64,000 bases of DNA from Hygrocybe punicea (lineage: Eukaryota; Basidiomycota; Agaricomycetes; Agaricales; Hygrophoraceae): NCBI GenBank assembly GCA_963556145.1, contig OY744468.1:6386001-6450000 (forward strand), read 5' to 3'. The notes beneath the pieces were generated by a model that searched no databases, was not told the DNA's origin, and saw only the letters and a list, made by a program, of their open reading frames with translations. Of the stretch, positions 23,478 to 34,321 are shown one piece after another (the first letter of the stretch is position 1; every line of letters begins with the position of its first letter). A program made the translations under genes and the position numbers.

Positions 23478-24589
23478 AAAGCACAGTCACAGAACGTGTT
23501 CACTTTCAGATGTGGGTGTGTAGGTGTTTTATCCATGTTGGATGTTTATAAGTTCCATGACACTCTTGATAGTGATCCATGTGTGTCTGGTGGTGAGCAT
23601 AGTGACGTGGCTGATAGAGGCACTAGACAAGAAGTGAGGTGAGTGGAATGCATATGGAGGGGATGTGTGACATTAAAAGGAAGAACGCAGACACGCAATG
23701 AAGTTCTTACTTTGGATGTTGATGCCAATGGACAAATATTCCCCAAAAGCCAAGTAACAGACTACAGGTGTCAGGGGGAAACTCTGAAAGACTTCAACGT
23801 CCTTGAATTTTTCATTCATACATACGAAGTAGACGACAACCCTTTAGAAGGTTGTGATGAACCACAGAATCAGGGGCATCCATGACACCTTCACATCCCA
23901 TATCAGGGGAATCATCCTAAGAGCTCACAAGCTTATTGGGTACTCAGACCAGAAGGTCATCATAATCTGCCTGATATCGTAGGACGTTGGTTCCCAAGGC
24001 GCAATGATACGGACAAAACGGATTATTATGCGGCATGCATGTTAACGTTATCGACGCTTGGCCAAATTTGGAGACTGACTTGAAGCAAAACGATGAGTCT
24101 TGGGTGGAAGCGTTGGAAAGCTTTCTGCAAGACGTGCCTCCTTGAACACATTTTGTGCTATCTGCGATTCAATACTTTCATGAATGCAACAGTGCAGCAA
24201 AAGCACAATTAAACAAACAGAAAGAAGACGTGGCACCTGTTGAAGAGACAGAACCTGATTACGAAGACCAATTGGAACTGCAGGAAGCCACTGTGGAAGA
24301 AGATGTTACTGAGGAAGATGTTGTCGCATTCAAGAAATTGCAGAAGTCAATGAAAGAAGCGATAAATGGCTCATTAGCTATTGAATTCACGAAGAAAGCC
24401 AATTATTTCCAAACTGAGGACGATAATTGATGCACTGGACAAATGAAAGCCATCAAAGCAACTGAGCGAGATCTTCAAAATCTGTTAAATTGGAGAAATG
24501 TGCTGCAGGAAAATGCTGTACAGGTAAACAAAATGACAGCTGGTGACAAACAGGTATGGGGTCTCGGAGAGGGTCCATCAGTGTGACCA

Positions 24590-26110
24590 TTGGAAATGGC
24601 AGTAATGGGTGGGGAGGAGGGTGTATCACAGATGGAACGCTTTCCTGAGGATCCTGATGGAATTAAAGGAAAAAAAGTGCTGAGTGAAGAACAGCAACGT
24701 GCACACAACATCATCATATGGCATTTGAAAGAGACGCTGGTGGGTGCGCAGCCACCCCCCCTTCGGATGATAATCTATGGTGAAGGGGGAACAGGTAAAT
24801 CAAAAGTGATACGTGCAGTCACACAAACTTTTTATCAGTACCTCGTGGAGCACTGGTTGCTTAAATCGGTGTACACGGCAATCGCAGCTTCACAGATTGA
24901 TGGAAAAACAATGCACCACATTGACCATATGTCTCCAAATCGAAACCACAATATGTCAGCAGCGGGGAAGAAAAAACTCCAAGCATTTTGGAAAAACTAT
25001 CGGTATCTGTTCATTGATGAGTTTTCGATGATAGGGAAAACTTTCCTTAGTGCTTTGTCTCGAAACATAGCGATTGGCAAGACAGGTGAACAGGGGTCGG
25101 AAGCACATTCATTTGGTGGAATCAATGTAATTCTCTGTGGTGATCTCCACCAATTCCCTCCAGTGGTGGCATCCAAGACAGAGGCACTTTTCTACAAAAC
25201 GACTGGGACGGAGAAATTGGATACACAACTGGGATGCAAGATATATGAAGAGTTCAAGACCATAGTAATTTTGAAGATGCAACAAAGAGTAACAGATCCT
25301 GTTTGGCGCGAATTTCTGGATCATTTGCGGCATGGAGAGGTTCAGGGACAACACCTGGACATGTTGCGAGCTTTGATCATAGGGGAGCCTCAATGCATGC
25401 CCACCAATTTGCATTCTCCTGAATGGCGACGCCATACTGGTCACAACTCATCATGCAGTCTGAGAACGATGGAACTCAGCAGCCGTTCAGAAATACTGCA
25501 AGAAATCGGGAGAAACCCTTTATGTGGTAACTGCTGAAGATACCACCCAAGGTCGTAAACTTACACCGCACAAACAGATCACGTTGGCAGGTCAGGAAGC
25601 AAGATCACAAAATGCTCAAGAAGACTTACCAGAGACGATCGAGCTCACAAAAGGAATGAAGGTGATGATAACGACCAACATCGAGATGGACTTAGACATC
25701 GCAAATGGAGCACGGGGTGAAATCGTTGAGATCAAGCTCCATCCTGATGAGCCATGCATGGAGACGAGGCCCATTGTACACTTAAAACATGTCCCCGCTT
25801 ATGTGCTGGTGAGACTTGAATGGACCCGAGCGGGAGCACTACCGGGATTGGGGAGTGGGATAATACCCATAGAACCTGGGACATGCCGAATGCAAATCAG
25901 GACGAAAGAGGGGACAACCACTTTGATGAAAATGGTTACACGCTTACAATTACCCATGACAGCAAGCTATGCTTTCACAGATTACCGAGCGCAAGGCCAA
26001 ATGATCCCGTACGTGATTGTAGACATCCGGCACCGGGCAAGTTAAGTCTATTCAATCTCTATGTAGCCCTCTCGAGAAGCTCGGGATGGGGTCGCATTCG
26101 CTTGTTGTGA
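24590..26110 (+). pseudogene. Helitron PIF1-like helicase segment
   Basis: GEGGTGKSKVI (from 24779) is a Walker A loop and LFIDEFSMIG (about 25007) a Walker B/DEFS motif of superfamily-1 PIF1 helicases. GDLHQFPPV follows as motif III. A frameshift near 25500 moves the reading into a second frame (25524-26045) with ELTKGMKVMITTNIE, then AFTDYRAQGQMIP and finally, after another shift, LSLFNLYVALSRSSG, the usual helicase C-terminal motifs. The remainder runs to a stop at 26225-26227. All core motifs are visible, but in at least three frames. Confidence 0.82.
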
Positions 26111-26402
26111 GATTTCGATGATAATCAATTTTTACAAGCACATGACACGGAACTCTACGTTGAAGACATGCGATTGGAGGAAGATGACAAGCAAAGCAAG
26201 ATTTGGTGGACAAAGATGAAAGGATGAGGAAGACAGAATGGTTTAGGTGGTTACCGGTAGTGTGATGTGACAGGAGGTATTAGGTTTATGATTTAAACAG
26301 CGATAATGGAACTGAGCGTCCATGTTTACATTGATTTATGATATCCAACCCTGATTCGCTTTTTTTCAGGGAGCAAGCAACCTTGCAAGCAAGGTGATTG
26401 AA

Positions 26403-27151
26403 TAATATGGACTTCTGTGCTCAATCTTGTATCTCATGAAATACTGCATGGAATGACATGGTTACAAAGGGAAAGTTCTACTATTTTCTAAGGGCTATCA
26501 GCTCCTGTAATTATATTTGGACTATATTTAGTGTATGATGAGTGGTGGATGAAATAAAGAGGTAAAGTAGTATTTTTGACACCCAATATGATATTGTAAA
26601 ATTATGGCATCAAAAGAGCTCCTATGAAGAAGATTGTAGGGAGAAAATTGTTCAGTTTTTCCAGGGCTAGAAGCTCATATACCATATTTTTCTTCATTTT
26701 TGTCCTTTGAGTCAAATATTACTCTGTATTATATTTGTTTGTATTGGGCTTGAAATATCACATGAATCCTAATTATGGGATCAAAAGACAAAAATGAAGA
26801 AAAATACGGTATATGAGCTTCTAGCCCTGGAAAAACTGAACAATTTTCTCCCTACAATCTTCTTCATAGGAGCTCTTTTGATGCCATAATTTTACAATAT
26901 CATATTGGGTGTCAAAAATACTACTTTACCTCTTTATTTCATCCACCACTCATCATACACTAAATATAGTCCAAATATAATTACAGGAGCTGATAGCCCT
27001 TAGAAAATAGTAGAACTTTCCCTTTGTAACCATGTCATTCCATGCAGTATTTCATGAGATACAAGATTGAGCACAGAACCTTTGTCTAAGTCCATATTAT
27101 TCAATTGATTCAAAAAATTTCAAAAAGTGCCATCATTTATACAAACGGCTG
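26403..27151. repeat. Long foldback element, left end lost
   Basis: The left arm from about 26415 to 26715 is the near-perfect reverse complement of the right arm from about 26785 to 27075, with a loop near 26750. The right end reads 'caaacggctg' followed by TA, so the terminus facing inward is CAGCCGTTTG. The matching left terminus (about 75 nt) is missing. There is no ORF. Such a long palindrome would extrude as a hairpin. It is the same superfamily as the element at 27346 by terminal sequence and arm content, but a different subfamily. Confidence 0.85.
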
Positions 27152-27345
27152 TAAGTCACAAATAAATATCCATCTGAAGTATTTATTTAGTTTCATCTTT
27201 AGATGAGTTTTACAATTAAAATAATGACCTGTTCTAAATTGTGCAGTTAGCTACAAGTTTACTCAAATTTGCTAGTCTAAATTTAGGTATCATATAAAGG
27301 CAGGCCAAAATTTAAATTTTCAGTGTGACTAAAATAATGGATTTA

Positions 27346-28135
27346 CAGCTGTTTTAACATCTGTTGGCAGTAACTGAACTTTTTTGAATCAATTGAGAAA
27401 TTTGGACTTGGTAGAATTTTGGGTGCTGTGTGTTGTATCTCATGAAATACTGCTTGGATTAAGATGGTTATACAGGGAAAGTTGTACCATTTCTTGAGGG
27501 CTATCTACTCCTGTAATTACATTTGGACAATATTTAGGATATAGTGAGTTGTTGATGAAATAAAAGGTGGACCAGTACTTTTTGACACCCAAAATGATAA
27601 TGGCATCAAAAGAGCTCATATGAAGAAGATTGGAGGGAGAAAGTTGTTCATTTTTTCAAGGCCCAGAAGTACATATACCATATTTTTCTTTATTTTTGTC
27701 CTTTGAGCCAATATTTATGTTTCTCGTATTTCAAGTCTAATGGCAGACAAACATAGTACAGATGCAATATTGGCTCAAAGGACAAAAATAAAGAAAAATA
27801 TGGTATATGTACTTCTGGGCCTTGAAAAAATGAACAACTTTCTCCCTCCAATCTTCTTCATATGAGCTCTTTTGATGCCATTATCATTTTGGGTGTCAAA
27901 AAGTACTGGTCCACCTTTTATTTCATCAACAACTCACTATATCCTAAATATTGTCCAAATGTAATTACAGGAGTAGATAGCCCTCAAGAAATGGTACAAC
28001 TTTCCCTGTATAACCATCTTAATCCAAGCAGTATTTCATGAGATACAACACACAGCACCCAAAATTCTACCAAGTCCAAATTTCTCAATTGATTCAAAAA
28101 AGTTTAGTTACTGCCAACAGATGTTAAAACAGCTG
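27346..28135. repeat. Complete 790-bp foldback transposon with TA target duplication
   Basis: The left terminus CAGCTGTTTTAACATCTGTT (27346 on) and the right terminus, its exact reverse complement ending at 28135, are each flanked by TA. The arms stay complementary almost throughout (27346-27717 against 27766-28135), leaving a loop of about 48 nt. There is no coding capacity, so it must be mobilised in trans. TA flanks suggest a Tc1/mariner-type transposase (inference). The left arm is closely matched by the shortened copy at 4711. Confidence 0.9.
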
Positions 28136-28205
28136 TAATAGTTATCAAAATATATATTTTCGGCGGTTATCAACTTTCCAAATTTCAATCAGAACTAAAG
28201 CTATT

Positions 28206-28275
28206 GTGCCCACCCATCTCCCACCCATCATCCACCCATTGCCCACCCATCCCCTACCCATCCCCCCCCCATCTC
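28206..28275. repeat. CCCACCCAT-type tandem repeat
   Basis: About seven imperfect units of 'cccacccatc' stand in a row, pyrimidine-rich. A longer stretch with the same flavour lies at 33890-34315, on the other side of the LTR element. Confidence 0.7.
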
Positions 28276-28526
28276 CCAATCATAACCTGAACCCAGCTCC
28301 AAAATCAACAAAACCAATCAATTTTTTTTTGAACAACCTCACGCCCACCGTTGAAAGGGTGCACTGCGGTAATGTGAATGGAATCAAATACCAACTCTAC
28401 CACAGTGCTGTATGAATTCTGAGGGGTTCAATCTCAATCCAAAAGGTTAGTAAAAATACTCAGAGGTGCTCTGGATAGTGGCGATGATGTTTCCGATGTG
28501 TGCAATGTGCGCAATGTGCACGGCGT

Positions 28527-28767
28527 TGTAGAGATCCATATCTCTGTGAGCACGTATTCTTCTATTTTCCTTCATCCCCCTTCCCTCTGCATTCCCCTCT
28601 CTTGATTATATTTCATTTTCTTCATACACTCCCTTTATAGATACTATACAGTACCTATATAGTGTTTTGTGTACATACATACAAACAAGCTGAGTTTTGG
28701 GTTTTCACCCCAATGACAAGAACTTGCACACCCCGAATCTGCGCCTACAAAGGCCGCGTTCACCACA
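28527..28767 (+). repeat. 5' long terminal repeat
   Basis: 241 bp, TG...CA ends. It contains 'ctatacagtacctatatagt' in the middle, a possible TATA-type core promoter. It differs from the 3' LTR at three positions. Confidence 0.9.
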
Positions 28768-29994
28768 TCTGGAGCCCACTGCGAGGATCTGTCAGCTCAC
28801 TTCACTCTCCTTGTATTTCTATACCCTGCTTGCCACTTTTGGCATAAAAACCCTCTATTCCGGCTGCAAAAAAGATTTCCTGCGCCTCATCATCGCCTCA
28901 TAGCTTCAAAAGCTTCCTGAAGATGTTATCCAGCCTCCACTTGCTTATTTATAGGTTTCTCGCGCCTCCCCGATGGCAGCCATTCCCACTGGCAAGTCCC
29001 AGAGCCAGTGACACGTCACATGCCGACAAACCCGACTTTCATTTATTGTCAATTTTCCTCAGCTTCGTTCTCTCTTTTTCCTATGTTCTCATGTATTACA
29101 TCGCCATCTACTTCCATTCCTTTGTTTTCCGCCCGACTTCCGCCTCCGAAGACCCCAAAAACGACAAAAATACGCCAAGTGTAGCACAAGTACCCGAAAC
29201 GAGTCGGGTTCAAGAACTAAAAGAACTACAGGTTGGATTAGGTGAAAACGAGAAGCAAAAGGAAGGTTTTTGTGCCTGTGGACAAAAGTACGTACCGGTT
29301 AGTCGTTACAGAGGGTCCCACGCGGGAAAGCATATCCAAACCCGTCGAACCTGCCGCCAACCCGTTCTGGTGCCGCCAGACAACGCTCAGACACCCACTC
29401 ATGCCTCTCGACCCACCAGAACCACACAAGCCCCTTCGACATGCCAGAAAGAGCCCACACGGCCGCTTACCACCGTCTCGGGCCATCACCAACCCACAGC
29501 GCCCACACAACGCCAACGCCAACCCGCAGCTCTCCCATTCGACATCCAGCGACCTCGTACCGTGTCCCAAGGCTCTCCATTCACTGTCAACGACCCAAAC
29601 GAGCAAAACCCATGCCAGTTAGGACAACCCGGCCGCGTGCCACGTCACCAATCGCAAACTCGTGTATCCAGCCCGCCAAATGCGTCACCACGCGTCTACC
29701 ACCCACAGACCACGTCGCACACGACAGTACATGCCCCAGCACCCCCACGCACGACGTCATCGCCGTGGTGGACCCAGTCCGTCGAGTCCCAGGCCCTACA
29801 ACATCAGAAACACGACCCCGCATATCCCGTGTCCCCCGGCTTCGTACCACCCCGCAGACCATCCCCTACGCGTTCGTTCAGCCCCCCGTGCGCCTCAAAC
29901 GTCCAAAACGATTCGGTCCCATGCGTTTACAGCGATCCAGCCGCGTTCCAGGTCACCCAGCCTCACGACCCCGCGTATTCGACGTCCCCGGCCT

Positions 29995-30647
29995 ATAAGG
30001 TAGGTGTCATCCATAATCTGCAAAGATCACGTGCCAAGCGTGACAGAGCCCAGAATGGAAGGTACACGGTCAACAAAGCCAATAAACGCGCTTTTACCAA
30101 GATTAGGATCGATTTTAACTAAAAGCTCTCCTGTCAATCTTAGATATATACATATGTCACGTATGTATCAATTTATTTTCAAAAAATATCACAATCTCCA
30201 TAACTAGTTCACTGAACTATAGTAATCCCCTCTGTAGTTGTGTGCCTCATGCCATAAAAAAAGTGGAGAGCACTATCCTCCATTGATAATCTCCAGATAT
30301 GGTCAAAAACAAAAATCTAACAATCTAACAAGGTAGAGAAGGAATAATAATGCCAGGGATTCCCACAAAAAGAAAGTATGCCTTGATTTTCAATAACATA
30401 CACAAACAAAGCGACTCAAAACCTTGCAAATCAAACTCCTCAGCACAGACATCACCGATTGCTGCAAAAACTTGGGATCTCACCCTTAGTAATATCTAAA
30501 ACACTTCTCAGGAAGCTAATTTTTGTATTTCCTCCTAGATGTCTTGCAAATCAAATTCCGGAGTCATTCTTTCCTCATTTGATTGTGCATTGTCACAAAA
30601 AGATCACATCATGTGATCTTTGCAGATTATGGATGACACCTACCTTA
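29995..30647. mobile_element. Non-autonomous DNA transposon (about 650 bp) inside the LTR element
   Basis: Inverted ends of about 40 bp: left TAAGGTAGGTGTCATCCATA..., right its reverse complement with one mismatch near the inner end. The host frame is restored exactly if CCT (29992-29994 and 30648-30650) is the 3-bp target duplication; one extra A precedes the left end. There is no ORF of note. The superfamily is uncertain: a 3-bp duplication would fit PIF/Harbinger or CACTA-like elements. Confidence 0.85.
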
Positions 30648-31159
30648 CCTCTTCTGTTGGATCACCCGACGCGTCGTACCGTGTACCAGAGCCCTACACC
30701 GTCCGTCGCGAACCTACACAGACTGTGCCCGCCGTTATTGAGTCCCCAAACACGTTCCACGTCACCCTGCCTCGCGACCCGGCATATTCGACATCCCCGG
30801 CCGCTCACGCCATTGTTGGACCACCCGCCACCTCGTACCGCATCCCAGCACCCTCCATTGCCACTCGCGAGTCTGTGCAAGCCGTCCCCACCGTGTTCGA
30901 GCTCCCCACGCCGTGCCACGTCACTTCGCCATATGCACACGCATATTCGACGTCACTGGCCTCGCCCCCCTTTGTTGGACATCCTGCCGCCTCGTACAGC
31001 CTCCCAGCACCTCACAGCGTCCCTCGCGAGTTCGTACAAGCCGTCCCCACCATTATTGAGTCCCCAACACCGTGCAACGTCAATCCACCTCATGCACCTG
31101 TCTACTTGACATCCCTGGTTGCTCACTCGTTCGTTGGACACTCCGCCGCCTCGTACGAC

Positions 31160-32050
31160 TAGGGATGACCACGGGTTTGGGTCAACCCATGGTATTACCA
31201 AAACGGGTTGCGCAGGTACAGGTAGGGTGTTTGGTTTCGTCACCCGTGACCATACCGTGACCCGTACCCGCTGTTTGGCGGTGTGTCACGGGTTCATCAC
31301 ACAACCACCACAACCACCTCGACGGCTACAACCAAGGGCGAGCAAGCGCGCGGCGACCAGACGACTGACCGGAACAGTCAAAGGAAGGAGCAGGGAAGCG
31401 GCCGGGGGGTGGTGCTCCCACTTCCCGGCCTAGGTAAGTCTCAATTTCTGATCAAGTAATGAACTGTAGCTAACTACGCTATGACAACAACAACAACAGC
31501 ATGGGGCAACAGCACGCAATGACAACGACATGTCGCCCTCTCGTCCACCTCGCGGACACGCAACAACAACAACGCGTGCCCCTCTCGTCCACCTCGCGGA
31601 CAAGCAACAATGACGATGCACCCCCTCTCGTCCACCTCGTGGACATGCAACAACAACAACAATGCGTCCCCCGGCCTGGGCCTTTGTCCACCTCGTGGAC
31701 ACGCAACAGCGACGACGGCGACGCGTCCCCCTCTCGTCCCCCTCTTGTCTACCTCGCAGACGCGCTACAACGCGTCCGACGGCACATGCCCCCCTCGTTC
31801 CCCATGTTGATCACCTCGCGGACAAGCACGTCGCGTCAATTGACGCCGGCGCTGCATCTGCGAGGTTGCAGAGCGGAACGGGGGCTGTGGTGGACGGCGA
31901 GACGTGACAGTACACCACAGGTAAGGTGTACCGTCGTGACCCGTGGATGTTCGGGTGTGGTGCAGGTCAAAACCGCCCCAGGTAAGGTGTTCATGGGTAT
32001 GGGTGCGGTGTCAGCCGACCCGACCCGTTCAAGACTCATGGTCATCCCTA
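31160..32050. mobile_element. hAT-type non-autonomous transposon (891 bp) inside the LTR element
   Basis: Ends are TAGGGATGACCACGGGT on the left and the reverse complement of TAGGGATGACCATGAG on the right, flanked by a perfect 8-bp duplication CGTACGAC (31152-31159 and 32051-32058). An 8-bp duplication with TAGGG-type ends is the signature of the hAT superfamily. The inside has no transposase motif but contains a GC-rich minisatellite. Confidence 0.9.
31538..31760. repeat. Minisatellite inside the hAT-type element
   Basis: Units of about 40 nt built around 'ctcgtccacctcgcggacac' and 'gcaacaacaacaac' repeat four to five times with drift. They create artificial open frames on both strands. Confidence 0.75.
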
Positions 32051-33018
32051 CGTACGACATCTCAGCACCCCACAGCATCCCTCGCGAGTCCGTACCAGCT
32101 CCCGCTGCCGTTATCGAGTCCCCAATGCCATGCCACGTCAACCCGCCTCATGCCTCCACCAACTCGACATACCCAACCTCTAGCGCCTTCGTTGGACCAA
32201 CCCCCGCCTCGCTCGACCTTCCAGGGAACCATACCACTGTCCAGGACCACGTACAAGCCGCCCCCACTGTTATCGAGACCTCACTGCTGTCCCCCACTTC
32301 GACCTCCGCATTCCACCAGCCACGACCAACGACGACCATGCACACCAGCCCCCACACCTTCATTCATGCCCCCACGCCTCAGTATGCCCCTCTCCAGTCC
32401 CAAACAAAGTCCCCACACCTGACATCGACCTCGCCTTCATCTGTCCGCCCCCGATACCCATCTTCTCGGAGCCCCGTGTGGCCAGAAGATTCACTGAGCA
32501 CCACCTTTTCTATCATTTCACAGCCATTACCGACCGACCACAACTACGTCCATCCTCTCGGAGCCCCGTGTGGCCAGAGGATCACCCGAACAACATTGCC
32601 CCTGCCTCCCCAGTCCCCGTCCTCAATACCCGACAAGCCGATATTTGTAGGATATCATGGTGTCCAACCGACGTCACCTCCACCTTCATCACCTCCGACC
32701 CCAATACCCGTCTCTATCTTAGTCGAGGCACTTCTCAGGCTCAAGCCCAACGAGTCCCCTTTCACCAACAAAGTACCGCCAGAAACATCAATCGTTACCG
32801 ACCTAGTTATGTTTGCCATCAGGGCCACCCAGAAGCTAGAGCAGGAGATGTTAGAGAGGTTAGAGAACTTGGAGAAAAGGTTTTTGGTTTGAGAATCTGT
32901 TGCTTCTTTTTATTTCAAGTATTTTCCCACCCACTTCCATTCCCTCCCCTTTTTTTTTATTTCTTTATTATCCTTGTGTTTATGACTGAGGGCAGTCATT
33001 ATTAGAGTTCCCTGTGGA

Positions 33019-33259
33019 TGTAGAGATCCATATCTCTGTGAGCACGTATTCTTCTATTTTCCTTCATCCCCCTTCCCTCTGCATTCCCCTCTCTTGATTA
33101 TATTTCATTTTCTTCATACACTCCCTTTATAGATACTATACAGTACCTATATAGTGTTTTGTGTACATACATACAAACAAGCTGAGTTTTGGGTTTTCAC
33201 CCCAACAACAAGAACTTGCACACCCCGAATCCGCGCCTACAAAGGCCGCGTTCACCACA
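33019..33259 (+). repeat. 3' long terminal repeat
   Basis: 241 bp, the same ends and length as the 5' LTR; followed by GCGT, which also precedes the 5' LTR. Confidence 0.9.
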
Positions 33260-33263
33260 GCGT

Positions 33264-33889
33264 GTGCAAAACAGTCGGCGATGTTTTCAGCGTATATGTA
33301 GCACTTTATAGAAGGAATACAAAGTTTAATAAAGTACAGCGGAGCTATCGCATGGACGGCGCAGTAAAGAGGTGATATGATAGACTGGAATTGGGGGTAT
33401 ACAAGACATCTCTCTAGTATGTAAACTATAGGGGGTATTTATGCGAAGTTGGTTGTTAGGACAATAAAGGGTGAAGAAGGCAAGACAAATAGATGGTGCG
33501 CAACGGAACTATGGTGCAATAGGGATGAAATGGAACTGAAATGAAGGGGCTAGCACCATGCGAAGCAATTTCCAAAATATCTAGAGGATAGGAGCTATAA
33601 TGTTTGAAATAAGTGAAACATGTCGCATAAAGACTTCCCTGGAACCGGAACGGAATCGGAATGGAATAGGGTGAATGGTATAAGTGTGGATGATGTCAGA
33701 GAGGCTCGAAATATGTTTCCGAAGGGGGCCGAAGCGCTCCGAAGAAAATCGCCGTAATGTCAAATTATCGCCCATATTGCGCGCATATCGCAGTCACATC
33801 GCAATGGAGATACATATAAATCGGGATGTTTCGCAATGAATCACAGCATGTCGAGGCTAGAATAGGTCCAATAGAATGTTTCCGTGCTT
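33264..33889. other. No feature found
   Basis: Right flank of the LTR element. No gene,repeat end or RNA is visible; scattered short frames only. Confidence 0.4.
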
Positions 33890-34315
33890 AGGGACATGCG
33901 CTGCATATCACCGTGATGCCATCTCACCATCTCTCCTGCTCCTGCTCATTCCATCCCCGGCATCTCCCCTGCTCATGCATGATGATCTCCCTCCCTCATC
34001 CACGGCCCACGCCATCTCCCACCCTCGATTTCCTGCCAAGCCATCGCCCACACCTCCGCCCTCCCTTCATCTCCCTCCTCCACACCCATGCCATCTCCCA
34101 TCTCCCTCGTCCTCATCACCATCTCTCCTCACACTCACCATCTCCCACACCCTCATTGCCCATGCCACACCCTCATTGCCCATGCCACGCTCTCATTGCC
34201 CACACCATCTCTCCACCCTCCCTGCCCATACCATCTCCCTCACCCTCATCACCCACACAATCTCCCACTCCCTCGTCACCTACACCATCTCCCACTCAAT
34301 GTGAATTCCTATATA
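33890..34315. repeat. Pyrimidine-rich low-complexity block
   Basis: Imperfect units such as 'ccatctcccaccctc' and 'cattgcccatgccacaccct' fill about 400 nt and give long open frames in all plus frames (Pro/Ser/His-rich). These are not genes. Confidence 0.75.
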
Positions 34316-34321
34316 ATAAAT

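Larger units (their letters stand above)
20286..26227 (+). mobile_element. Decayed autonomous Helitron
   Basis: In order, the plus strand holds an N-terminal zinc-type motif (CAICARE near 20710), the DUF6570 block (ANGLWIGEVPWEL, then YDLDVEGASAMIEGKLLP), a Helitron-like HUH replication-initiator domain, and a PIF1-family helicase. The frame is broken many times: an in-frame TGA after GEVPWELK (about 21003), shifts near 21290, 21350, 21580, 21840 and 22050, and several more between 23477 and 24590. No single frame spans nuclease and helicase, so the copy cannot be autonomous now. The ends (5' TC, 3' hairpin plus CTRR) could not be fixed by eye; limits given are those of the coding remains. 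Confidence 0.85.
28923..32892 (+). pseudogene. Proline-rich ORF of the LTR element, split by two insertions
   Basis: Three open segments, 28923-29993, 30650-31159 and 32059-32892, are separated only by the two DNA transposons. Skipping each insertion together with one copy of its target duplication leaves one frame of about 804 codons without a stop. The product starts with hydrophobic segments (about residues 1-70), has one CACGQ motif, then hundreds of Pro/Thr/Ser-rich residues. These include a degenerate repeat of about 60 residues with DPAYSTSP and ASYR.PAP as landmarks. It ends in a short helical, acidic tail (KLEQEMLERLENLEKRF). No zinc knuckle or capsid motif is seen, so calling it Gag would be a guess. 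An intact frame on both sides of the insertions means they are young. Function unknown. Confidence 0.6.
28527..33259 (+). mobile_element. LTR retrotransposon without pol, carrying two nested DNA transposons
   Basis: Two 241-bp LTRs (28527-28767 and 33019-33259) differ at three positions by eye, begin TGTAGAGATCC, end CACCACA, and are flanked by the 4-bp duplication GCGT. The internal part encodes one proline-rich ORF and no protease, reverse transcriptase, RNase H or integrase motif. It is therefore a non-autonomous element, unless pol is supplied elsewhere. The few LTR differences mean insertion was recent. I could not assign a primer-binding site or a convincing polypurine tract. Without the nested insertions at 29995 and 31160 the element would be about 3.2 kb. 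Confidence 0.85.

Noticed and set aside
28768..28790. Possible primer-binding site after the 5' LTR
   Set aside because: The sequence TCTGGAGCCCACTGCGAG does not match a tRNA 3' end I can name, so I did not annotate it.
29238..29862. Antisense and shifted frames over the LTR-element ORF
   Set aside because: Composition is the mirror of the GC-rich proline-rich frame; only one frame stays open across the two insertions.
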